A stretch of 17,961 bases of DNA from contig NWUY0300013871.1 of the NCBI GenBank assembly GCA_004151065.3, forward strand, positions 48,147-66,107, read 5' to 3'. The stretch's first letter is position 1, and each line of letters starts with the position of its first letter. Source of the stretch: Larix sibirica (Eukaryota; Streptophyta; Pinopsida; Pinales; Pinaceae). The notes below the pieces were generated by a model. The model searched no databases. It saw nothing but the letters and a program-made list of their open reading frames with translations, and had not been told where the DNA came from. Below, piece by piece: positions 1-8,769 of the stretch. A program made the translations under genes and the position numbers.

Positions 1-605
1 ATATTCCATCTTAAAGTGAATAATTTTATTTACTAAAAATTAACTATAATATATTTAAAAATTATATTGTACAATTTACTTTAATTCTTTTTTTAATTAT
101 TAACATATCTCCAAAATTATTTCTATCAATATAACCATGATTGTTATAAAATATATTTTAATAATCTCCTCTTATTAAATGGATATACAAAATACTAAAA
201 GCTCACACATAATATATACTTCAATAATTTGAATTTTAAACTTAAAAGATTTCCTTAATATCTCTTATACACTTTTATATTTTTTTAATTCAAATTAAAA
301 CACAATTTTGGTAAAAATAAAGCGAGATTTTCTTTAGAAGGTTCATTGACTATTCTAGCTTATAAGTTTTTATTTTCAGTAAAATGAGCTTTTATTTTTC
401 CAAATATGTTTATGCTATTATATTATTTTGTGAGATTGTCTTTAAAAGGTGTTTGAAGGATTGCTACTATAGAATACTTCGTAAAAAACTCCTAAATGTA
501 AAGCAAATTTATGTAATATTGTAAACTACTTAGAAAAACACATGCTTGCTCATAGCATCATTTTTTAAATTGAGTTGAAAGGATGTGATGTTTGCTTGTT
601 CAAAT
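1..605. other. AT-rich intergenic sequence, no gene seen
   Basis: This stretch is dominated by A/T runs and short low-complexity tracts. I see no open frame with protein-like composition, no tRNA-like boxes and no clear inverted repeat. It is best read as intergenic plant DNA or long-decayed transposon sequence. Confidence 0.6.
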
Positions 606-1268
606 TCATATCCTCCCTGATTTGATGCACCATTTCCTCTTCTTAAATTCCTTAGGGATCAAGTTCACAAACATATTCAGATTGGAAGTTGTAGATATAG
701 AGCCTTCATTGAGATTAATGACCATGGATTTAAGCATGGTGCATTCTTCTCCTAATGCTTGGATTTGTCTCTTTTGTTGAACCCAATTATCCGTTATGAT
801 TGCATTTTGAGAAATATTTTGGTGTTCCAATTTATGAATTTTGGTAGTGAGAGAAAATATGGAAGTCCTATTCTCATTTGTGAAATCCTCATGTCATTGG
901 AGAACCCTATGTATCTTTTGTATGTCCCTTTGACAAATGGGGCATCGTCCATGACAATTCATGCTTATAACAAGCACAAATAGATGGTCCAATGCCCAAC
1001 AAACAACAAACATCTAATCTATCAACCAGAATGTTGCCACAATGTTTCTATAGGGAAGGCTAGACGTGTCAAAGGAGAGGTCGGTTCTAATCTTATTGAG
1101 AGCAAGGGGAAAGAATCCATATGTCAAGAATAGGGGAATCCCACTCCTAAAATAACAATTTGAAAAGCCATAACAAGCATATACCACAAAGCTAGCGTGT
1201 ATCAAGATGCAAGCATAAACTCCAACCACCAACAAACAAATACCACACAACCAAGAAGGTCGAAATCA
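606..1268 (-). pseudogene. Degenerate minus-strand open frame, unknown family
   Basis: One minus-strand frame runs from just after a stop at 1266-1268 down to about 606, interrupted only by TAG at 1014-1016 and TGA at 894-896. The first part is hydrophobic (residues such as CGICLLVVGVYACILIHASF). The middle holds a Cys/His cluster (CHGRCPICQRD, near 925-955). The last 100 or so residues are polar with many Gln, Glu and Lys (for example WVQQKRQIQALGEEC), which could form a coiled coil. No ATG-started long frame exists, so a working gene is unlikely. It could be a decayed retroelement or gene fragment, or a chance open frame. I do not recognise the family. Confidence 0.25.
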
Positions 1269-1658
1269 ATGAGCCCAAATGCCACTCAAAGAGACAGAAA
1301 AAACAAATGAACCCGAAATCCACAACCATTCAATCAAAAGGCAAGCCAACATTAGAGAATTCCCCGATAAGCAAAAGAAAAAACGTTGAGGGTATACACT
1401 AAAATTCCCAAATACAAAATGCAAACATTGTGGTGACAAGCTAGAAAAAATGTCTATAGTATACCTAATTGCATCGTAAAGACCATGTATTCAATTCAAA
1501 TAAGCTTGATCTTTCATATCAACATGATTACCATGCCCCAAGACGAAGCCAAAATCTCACTCATGTCAAAAGAGACCTCCATAACTTCAAAACTCCGGGA
1601 TAAATATAACTCAAACATGTGCAAAGGAAGGGCTCAATTGAATGCCTCTTCCCTTCTC

Positions 1659-1667
1659 CCTTTTATA
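1659..1667 (-). promoter_or_regulatory. TATA-box-like element
   Basis: On the minus strand this reads TATAAAAGG, a canonical plant TATA motif, followed by a purine-rich GAGAAGGGAAGAGG tract. It points toward the degenerate open frame at 606-1268, starting about 400 bp downstream. It could be the core promoter of a decayed element or LTR. No other promoter signal supports it, so the call is tentative. Confidence 0.25.
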
Positions 1668-1740
1668 CCATTACGGTGGGCTAAACAAGTCCTCATTATG
1701 AACTTAGGTGTGTCATGTAATGAAATTAATTAGATATAAC

Positions 1741-1920
1741 CTATGGGATGGCATAAGACTCCACTAACCCATTTTTCTTTAACATGTATTCTTCCAACCT
1801 TGAAACACCATTAACATTCATATCAACTTCCTTATTGATCTTCTCAAACCTGTTGATTTCTTTCTTAATTCTTGCGATGATTCTAGCAAGCTTATCATCA
1901 TTTGGAGTTTTGTTGTTCAT
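1741..1920 (-). pseudogene. Short Lys/Glu-rich open frame, possible element remnant
   Basis: A 59-codon ATG-started frame (ATG 1920-1918, TAG 1741-1743) encodes a charged, helix-prone peptide beginning MNNKTPNDDKLARIIARIKK. An in-frame TAG lies two codons upstream of the ATG. Before that stop the same frame reads about 18 further codons, so the peptide may be the tail of a longer decayed frame. An adjacent frame at about 1950-2045 also reads as a short protein-like stretch (QVEAYALVQGSNAAN). The composition resembles decayed retroelement coding sequence, but I cannot assign a family. Confidence 0.2.
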
Positions 1921-2120
1921 GAACTAGATGATGATAGAGGAGTCCTCGAAGGCAATCATAAATCTGACATTAAAGAGTTTGCAGCATTACTTCCCTGTAC
2001 GAGGGCATAGGCCTCTACTTGGTTATTTGATGTTGTGCTTTTACTTTTGTAACTCAGTTCTCAAATTCCTTCGAAATCATAAATGATCCCTACACCTACA
2101 ACTCCTCTCTTTATAATATA

Positions 2121-2147
2121 TTTTTTTTTCCAGAAAGAAAAAAAAAC
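2121..2147. other. Homopolymer-rich tract beyond the RNase H relic
   Basis: A run of nine T followed by an A-rich run lies about 170 bp beyond the RNase H stop, on its 3' side when read on the minus strand. It could be the remains of a LINE poly(A) tail (A run on the minus strand at 2121-2129). No target-site duplication was found to confirm this. Confidence 0.25.
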
Positions 2148-2318
2148 TATATTCTTGTTATTTCTGTGAAATCAAAAAGTACAAAAAACTCAACCGAAAG
2201 TTCGAAAACTAGTTCAAGACAGGTGAACATTTTAACATAACTAGCTACAAGTCATACCAAACTGACTAGCGAGCAGCAAAAGATCCCAAACAAAAAACCA
2301 GATCCAAATTTGAGCGAT

Positions 2319-2799
2319 CTAGATCACAACATCAAAAAACATCATAGCTCCTGAATGAGTGAGATGTCCCTCCACCCATTCTTCCCATAATAAGCAGCCT
2401 GCCTCACCATCAAGTGCTTCTTTTGACAAAGCATCCACAGCATCATTGTTCTCGCCGTGTACATGGTCGATGGTAAGATCGTAAAACCATGACATCAAGA
2501 AACAAATCCTGTCACACCAGTGAGAAAGACTGATGTTGTTTAGCTGGAATAATTTCTTTAACCAGTTCACAATAACCAGAGAGTCACCAAAAATATCAAA
2601 TGAACCTATGCTGCAACAGATGGCCACCTGAGGATGCCCAAAGTCCAGGCAATTCAGCTTTGGTGTTCGTTCCAGGGCCACAATGTAGTTTGAACTTGTA
2701 GACGAGATCATCTTCACAATGTAAAAGAAAACCAGCTCCACATATCCCCGAAACTGCTGCCCCATCAAAGAATCCGTAGGCTTTATTGCATGAGCCCAA
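2319..2799 (-). pseudogene. Frameshifted RNase H-like domain of plant retrotransposon type
   Basis: The minus strand carries an almost complete RNase H fold of the type found at the C-terminus of plant LINE-like polyproteins and related solo proteins. The first frame (2799 down to about 2640) has GFFDGAA with the first catalytic Asp near 2766-2764, then the GAGF strand and TNTKAEL with the catalytic Glu near 2655-2653. The second frame continues with IFGDS (third acidic residue near 2585-2583), WLKKL, the HVHGENN segment and AVDALSKEAL (last Asp near 2435-2433), then a stop near 2319. The switch between frames falls at about 2630-2645, so one indel breaks the domain. All four expected acidic residues are still visible. 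No reverse transcriptase is seen upstream, so this is a truncated relic. Confidence 0.75.
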
Positions 2800-2849
2800 G
2801 TTAAGCCTGTTACATCAATTGTTACATCGATTAGGATTCCTACCAACCT

Positions 2850-3742
2850 GAGAGTTATTTACTATAGGAATGTGACAGGAATGTGACAGATTCCAAAATC
2901 TGTTTATAACAAGCTGCTCAGATGGCATAATTTTTTGGAAGATAGCCAAATTTCGGGATAACCATAACTATTTATAATATTAGTATAATTTAGTATGCTC
3001 ATTTTTTATGATCTTCTTTTGTAATATTATTATATATCCCCTTTTAAAAATCTTCATTTATGATCTTCTGTTGTAATATTATTATATATCTCTTTTAAAA
3101 ATCTTCATTGGAATACATTACAAAGGTGTACACTTTATATTTCCCTCTTTTCATTTTAATTTCAAATTTTTAATTTAAATTATTTGATAAGTAGTATTTT
3201 TTTAAATATATATGAACACTTTTCCTCATATGGTACTTAAAAAACATAAAGCCAATATAATAAAATACTTATTAAGAAATCAAACGGAAATTAATTTGAG
3301 GTAGTGAGGACTCGCAATATTATTATACTGATTGACAACTCATTAACCAACCTATTTACGAAAGAAGTAGAGTGATCATTCCATTGGTTGATAACTAGAT
3401 GAAGCCCAGGGAAAAAATTGCTTTCCACAATGGTGGCTAAGGTTGACCCATTACTTGTGATACCTCAATGCAATTTCTCCAGTGGCTACTGCTTTGTTTG
3501 GCAGATCGCGGCGCCTTTTAGTTGCACTCAGAATAATTTCTGCGTAGGATAAACAGACAAATGTTTTAAATTGGTGTTGGATATTTCTGTTCTAATAGGC
3601 AGCGAACCCATTGTACATTTTCTTCTCCACAAATGCGAATAATTGGTGGGTGTTATATATCCTCTCCATGTAAGTGTCTAACCATTATATTAATCAACAA
3701 TTGAAATCTGTTGATGCCTACAGATTTACTTATGGTATTTAG
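2850..3742. other. Intergenic sequence, no gene seen
   Basis: AT-rich sequence with one short tandem duplication (reported separately) and a less AT-biased patch at about 3380-3620. I find no convincing coding frame, splice-bounded exon or RNA gene. Short open frames here lack protein-like composition. Confidence 0.5.
3006..3108. repeat. 52-bp tandem duplication, two copies
   Basis: The segment beginning TTTATGATCTTCT occurs twice in direct orientation with an offset of 52 bp, falling to 51 bp after a 1-bp indel. The copies differ at only a few positions. They end in matching TTTTAAAAATCTTCATT. Confidence 0.8.
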
Positions 3743-3946
3743 GGAGTGTAACAAACTTGTTTCTATATTTTTCCTTTTATCCAGTGAATATCATACAACA
3801 CAATGCTCTGTTCTATGGTCCTACAGACTAAAGATCAAGCCTGTGGAGTTTGTAACAAACTTGTTTCTATCTTTTTCCTTTTATCCAGTGCTATCATACA
3901 ACACAATGCTCTGTTCTATGGTTCTACAGACTAAAGATCAAGCCTG
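3743..3946. repeat. 103-bp tandem duplication, two copies
   Basis: Two direct copies begin with GGAGT...GTAACAAACTTG and end with AAGATCAAGCCTG, at about 3743-3843 and 3845-3946. The offset shifts between 104 and 103 bp through small indels. The 3' end of the unit (CTACAGACTAAAG...) appears a third time at 8409, exactly where the second copy of the 4.5-kb duplication begins, so this small repeat coincides with the large breakpoint. Confidence 0.85.
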
Positions 3947-4002
3947 ACGCGTTTAACTCACTCTAGGGAAGGGGGTTGCCTTGTGATTATTGCACGTAGT
4001 CG

Positions 4003-4284
4003 TTTCTTTTTTTTAAATAGTCAAAGGCCGATTTTTGTTCAAAGCCTTGAACTAGAGTTGGAGAAACCCTGAAAAATTATGGGACCAAATGCCAAGACTA
4101 GACTTGAGTTTGATACAAATGTAATACCTGGATTATGGAGCTTATCCCCATGGGGATCAGGAGAGTCGAACCCATGACATCCTCAACTTTGGGGGAAAAC
4201 TTTCATGGGAAAACTCTAATGTCTAGCTCAACTTTGGGGGAAAACTCTCATGTCTAACTCATAACCGCTTGAGCTAACCCTTAG
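4003..4284 (-). mobile_element. tRNA-derived SINE-like element
   Basis: Read on the minus strand, the element starts near 4284 with a tRNA-like head. An A box, TAGCTCAAGCGGT, lies at 4276-4264 and a B box, GGGTTCGACTC, at 4173-4163; these are the internal RNA polymerase III promoter parts of tRNA-derived SINEs. A tRNA-unrelated body follows and ends in an A-rich tail (A8 then GAAA) at 4014-4003. The boxes are about 90 bp apart, wider than in a normal tRNA, because a 45-bp segment between them is duplicated. No clear target-site duplication was found, so the exact ends are uncertain. Confidence 0.6.
4183..4259. repeat. 45-bp internal duplication in the SINE-like head
   Basis: TCAACTTTGGGGGAAAACT occurs at 4183 and again at 4228, each followed by related TCATG/GTCTA sequence. 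The duplication lies between the A and B boxes and accounts for their wide spacing. It appears again 4485 bp downstream. Confidence 0.75.
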
Positions 4285-4311
4285 ACTCATCTGGCAAATA
4301 ATCATATAAAT

Positions 4312-4478
4312 AATGAATATGGAATAAGATAATGAATATGAAATAAGATAGATAATTTTATATAATACCAGGTGACATAATATTTATATTATTTATATAT
4401 AAATAATGAATATGAAATAAGATAGATAATTTTATAAAATACCACGTGACATAATATTTATATACATTCCTAGGCTGA
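4312..4478. repeat. 74-bp tandem duplication, AT-rich
   Basis: The unit beginning AATGAATATGAAATAAGAT recurs with an offset of 74 bp (4331 and 4405), and a partial 19-bp unit precedes it at 4312. Both units carry AATACCA(G/C)GTGACATAATA. The second unit therefore creates a CACGTG hexamer at 4443-4448. The pattern is repeated in the second large copy at about 8797-8963. Confidence 0.8.
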
Positions 4479-4495
4479 CATTCTCATTGGAACAA

Positions 4496-4611
4496 TTCCA
4501 TACTGGAATTTCATCATCAGAGCTTGTAATTCCAACAATCTGTCAAAAACCCATTCCATACTGGAATTTCATCATCAGAGCTTGTAATTCCAACAATCTG
4601 TCAAAAACCCA
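4496..4611. repeat. Perfect 58-bp tandem duplication
   Basis: The 58-bp unit beginning TTCCATACTGGAATTTCATC and ending AAAAACCCA occurs twice without mismatch (4496-4553 and 4554-4611). It sits directly after the 74-bp repeat. The same pair appears at 8981-9096 in the second large copy. Confidence 0.9.
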
Positions 4612-6129
4612 GCCAGAATTATAAAGAAAACTCAGGCTTTGTTTGCTACACAAAAAGCCTAATCGTGAATGTTGGGTGGGTATGAAAACTTGAAATGAAG
4701 TGGTCCCTTGCAAAATTCTCGGCAAGCAAACATGTCTTTGTGAACAATCATCGAAATGAGTTCTGCGATTATCGATAACAAATGAAGGAAACTTGACAAC
4801 TTCCCCACGTGAGTTCTGTGAGTCCACATGGGCCTTTGTCAGGTCCAACATGTTACAAGTTTACAAGGACGTCGTTGACGCTCAATCATTGGAAAGCATT
4901 CTCACCAAAGGAATCATTAAAATCTATTCCCAACGCTATCGATCTTGAGGTGATTCTCAGTCGGTGACCTATCATGCTTCCAACACATCATAGAAGAACT
5001 AAGCCAACGCCTTGGCACCAACATCCAATCCAAAATTATTCGTTTTATCGAAGGAGAATTTATCCTTTTGACGATGGGAAACATTGGAATGGGCTAGATG
5101 CTCAGGCCTTGACATGATCTTCAATAAAATAGATTTCAAGGCATACACCAGAGTCCAATAGCCATTCATTTTGGGCATGCTTCAGTGAAAGTCTTGAGTT
5201 TAGGCCCATTCTTCACTAAAGTGGTGCAAACTGCAAACATAATTTGTTGAGGGCTCAACCTCTCTCTCCATCAATGGATGCAAAACTAAAGAGGTGGGAA
5301 GGGCCTATGTTAACAACCTGTCGGTTGATAATCCTATGGGTTGCCCAAATATTTTCTTTCTATTTAGCCTGTAGCTGCAACATCCATCCAACGCTACAGA
5401 CAAAGTATAAAGGGTGCCCCTGCTTTGCTCATAAGCAAATTGTCAATGTCCATATAATTAATTCTCACTGGTTTCACTGGGGGTCTAGACTACATGAATC
5501 CAGTCCTCTCGAATCTCTTCCTAGGATCAAAATCTGTGTTCCATATGATTTAATGTTTGAGATAATGAAACCAGGAGCTTCTATAATTTCCAACTACGCA
5601 TTCAAGTAATATATTTGTGGACGTAGAAAATATTAACCATAGTCCCAAAATTTGTACATAATCCATAATTTCACACCTTTTCGATAGGTTATTTACATAT
5701 GTGGAGGCTCTTGGCCTCGAGATAAGAAGCTAAATGAAAATATCTCCTGGTTTGAGTACAGGCCCTACAAATGTCGAACCCCGTAAAGATGAATTAGGAC
5801 AGAACAGGAAGATTTCTCAACATGATTAGCTTTTGTAATCTAGTATACTTCTGAACTGACGATCATTTTCTACCACTCAACCCAAAAGACATTAGCATAA
5901 GTGATCCATTAGGGGTGCTTAATGGACCTTTGGTTATGCTGCTTAGAGTTGCAACTCTTTCCCAAGTTATTGGTAATTGCTGACAATTATTAATTATACT
6001 CTTTTTCTACTAACCATGATTTAGCTCTATGACATCCATTCTCTAGTGCTGCAAATGTTCAAACAAATAGCGGTTGAACTTGATCAACAAAATGGGGGCC
6101 ATACTGAAACGACACAACATATAAACATC
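4612..6129. other. Unassigned sequence within duplication copy 1
   Basis: Both strands contain short open stretches with some protein-like composition, for example IIEELSQRLGTNIQSK on the plus strand near 4990-5040 and LPRILQGTTSFQVFIP on the minus strand near 4690-4740. They are interrupted by stops in every frame and have no matching splice sites that I could find. This may be a decayed retroelement or captured gene fragment. I cannot name a family. The same sequence recurs at 9097-10614. Confidence 0.35.
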
Positions 6130-7662
6130 GAAGACCATTTAAATGAGGTTCAGATCTGCTGAACTACATTGTTATTACTGCAAGCTTACATGAATGAAAA
6201 AACATGTTAAAGATCAATGCATCTTAACTAAAAAGTCAGGAGACCTTGACAAGGTTTACAAGGTTTGATTATAGGACAGGATATCAAATGAGTTAGATCT
6301 GGACTTTATAAATCGTTATTAACACTTTATGATTGCAGAAATGCGAAAAATCTTTATTCAGTAATCAAATAGATCCTATGAAATATCCAATATTTTGTCA
6401 CGTTAGAGATGTGACCTAAAGAATTTGGATGCCTTCAATATTCAGAGCAAGTGGTAAACTCTTAGGCTCAGATGTTTTTCCTTGCCTTAAAAGTCTAACG
6501 AGGCAAGGCGTTTCACCCAATTTGGAGTGGACCATAAGATGTCACTATTGTTTCGTATGGTTTAATAAGAAACCTTGAGAGTTACTCTATACTATATAGT
6601 CATTTGAGTGGAGAGACTCATTTTTACTCTCCATAAGTAGACTAAGAAAAACTGAAGACCATTTAGATGAGGTTCTGATCTAAACTACAAGACTAATACT
6701 ACAAGCTTACGTGATTGATAAATTATGTTAAGATCAGTGCATTCTTCCTAGAAAGTCAGGAGGCCTTGACAAGGTTTGACCATACGCCAGGATATGGAGC
6801 AAGTTATATGATATATCCAGTCTTTATAAATCGTTATAGCACTTTCAGGATTGTAGGAAATATGGAAAATCTTGAGAAGCAATCAAGTAGATATTATGAT
6901 ATATGCAATAGCTTGCCATGTTAGAGATGTGCAGCGACCTCCTAAAGAATTTGGATGCCTTTAAGATTCAGAGAAACTGCTGGACTATTAGATTCAGATG
7001 TTCTTCCTAGCCTTAGTCTATTGAGGCAATGCATTTCACCCTATTTGGAGTGGACCATAAGATGTCAATATTGTTTCGTATGGTCTCGGGAAACCTTGAC
7101 AGTAATTCTATAGCCATTTAAGTGGAGAGGCACATAAGTAAACTAACAAAAATTGAAGACCATTTAAATGAGGTTCAGATCTGAACTACATGACTAATAA
7201 TACAATATAATATGATTGATAAAACATGTTAAGATCAGTGCATTCTTACTAGAAAGTCAGGAGGCCTTGACAAAGTTTGCAAGGTTTGACTAAAGGCCAG
7301 GATATAAAGTTATATCTTGTCTTTATAAATCGTTATATACATGTTAAGAATGCAGGAATACGAAAAATCTTGAGCAGTAATAAAATAGATGTTATGATAT
7401 ATCCAATATTTTGTCATGTTAGGGATGCGCAGTGACCTAAAAGAATTTGGATGCCCTTAAGATTCAGAGCAACTGCTAAACTATTAGGATCAGATATACT
7501 TCCTAGCCTTAAAGTTTTTAATAAGGCAAAGCCTTTCATCATATTTGGAGTGAACCATAAGATGTCACTATTGTTTTGTATGGTTTCATGGGAAACCTTG
7601 CGAGTTACTCTATTGTCATTTGCGTGGAGAGACTCATTCTATTTTCCAAAGTAACAAAAAAA
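6130..7662. repeat. Three diverged tandem units of about 500 bp
   Basis: Units begin with GAAGACCATTTA at 6130, 6654 and 7155, giving lengths of about 524, 501 and 500 bp. Each contains, in order, GAGGTTC(A/T)GATCT, AGTCAGGAG(A/G)CCTTGACAA, CTTTATAAATCGTTAT, GAATTTGGATGCC, TTTGGAGTG(G/A)ACCATAAGATG and TGGAGAG. Substitutions and small indels are scattered through all units and short frames are not shared, so the repeat is noncoding. The array is seen again at about 10615-12147 because of the 4.5-kb duplication. Confidence 0.85.
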
Positions 7663-8407
7663 TGATGTGTACTAGTTCTACATTAGATTGATTATTATTT
7701 GATTTACTGCATCCAACAGCCATTAACAGATTTGCAACGTACACTACTCACAAGTTCAGCCTCTAGAAAGACAGTTTTACAAGTTCATGAAAGAACTGTC
7801 CAAGGGATTTTTTCTGGGTGTTTCATTCATAGAATATCATGCTTCAGTTCTCATTTATATATTATGGCAACTTACATTAATGCCTAACATATATAGTTCA
7901 AGACAATAGCAATTTCAGTCCTAAGAAATAATAGTCATATATTACAGTATACTATCTCCCTCCTGAACAGATTTCAAACACTCCAAAGTCAAGGAGGCAC
8001 AATCAATGATAAGCTAGTATAGCAGAATTATCAATCAGGCAATTGACACAATAAATCAATCTTTAAGTCTAGAGGGCATTCCCATCCTATTTATCTTACA
8101 AAATATTGAGACTGGTATTCCATGTTTTTTAATGACACAAGTGGAATGGGGGGAATATAGCAGTTACTAATGTACAATTTTAAAACTGGATGGTAATTGC
8201 CCAGCAGGTCCACATAGTACATAAAGAATTCATTGCCTAAGGATAAAGACTTAGGCAGTTCTCCTGCTCCACATAAACAGCTATCTGAGAATGGGAAACA
8301 TACAGATTATTTCAAAAATTCAATGTACAGCAATGACATAGAATTCCAAGCGGCCCAGAAAAACACTTCAGATAGAAGTTCAAAACCCATTCATGAACCG
8401 AATTTGA
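7663..8407. other. Unique sequence, copy of the 3' flank of the zinc-finger gene
   Basis: There is no coding frame of note. The segment matches 12148-12892, which directly follows the zinc-finger gene's stop codon on the minus strand. It is therefore a detached copy of that gene's 3' untranslated or downstream DNA and carries no coding exon. I could not identify a convincing polyadenylation signal. Confidence 0.5.
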
Positions 8408-8408
8408 N
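8408..8408. other. Single unresolved base (n) at the duplication junction
   Basis: This is the only ambiguous base in the window. It separates the end of copy 1 from the start of copy 2. A lone n exactly at a duplication breakpoint is what a scaffolder leaves when it joins two contigs whose overlap it failed to merge. Confidence 0.95.
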
Positions 8409-8487
8409 CTACAGACTAAAGATCAAGCCTGACGCGTTTAACTCACTCTAGGGAAGGGGGTTGCCTTGTGATTATTGCACGTAGTCG

Positions 8488-8769
8488 TTTCTTTTTTTTA
8501 AATAGTCAAAGGCCGATTTTTGTTCAAAGCCTTGAACTAGAGTTGGAGAAACCCTGAAAAATTATGGGACCAAATGCCAAGACTAGACTTGAGTTTGATA
8601 CAAATGTAATACCTGGATTATGGAGCTTATCCCCATGGGGATCAGGAGAGTCGAACCCATGACATCCTCAACTTTGGGGGAAAACTTTCATGGGAAAACT
8701 CTAATGTCTAGCTCAACTTTGGGGGAAAACTCTCATGTCTAACTCATAACCGCTTGAGCTAACCCTTAG
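8488..8769 (-). mobile_element. tRNA-derived SINE-like element, second copy
   Basis: This is the same element as at 4003-4284, repeated because it lies inside the 4.5-kb duplication. Its A and B boxes fall 4485 bp further on. It does not represent an independent insertion. Confidence 0.6.

Larger units (their letters stand above)
3924..8407. repeat. 4.5-kb direct duplication, copy 1
   Basis: This block recurs downstream at a constant offset of 4485 bp. It contains the SINE-like element, the 74-bp and 58-bp tandem repeats, the triple 500-bp repeat and unique sequence. I found one difference by eye, A at 5160 against G at 9645. No intact gene lies inside it; its right end corresponds to the 3' flank of the zinc-finger gene. 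Near-identity plus a single unresolved base at the join suggests an unmerged contig overlap rather than biology. Confidence 0.95.

Noticed and set aside
4163-4284. A working tRNA gene on the minus strand
   Set aside because: The A and B boxes are present but about 90 bp apart, and no cloverleaf with an anticodon stem forms. The A-rich tail and the body point to a SINE.
4543-4851. Minus-strand 102-codon open frame, repeated at 9028-9336
   Set aside because: Its C-terminal part is made of the 58-bp tandem repeat. It matches no family I know and lacks upstream or downstream exons.
5244-5609. Plus-strand 121-codon open frame, repeated at 9729-10094
   Set aside because: Both copies are identical only because of the 4.5-kb duplication, so the match is not evidence of selection. 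The start codon is not ATG and no domain is visible.
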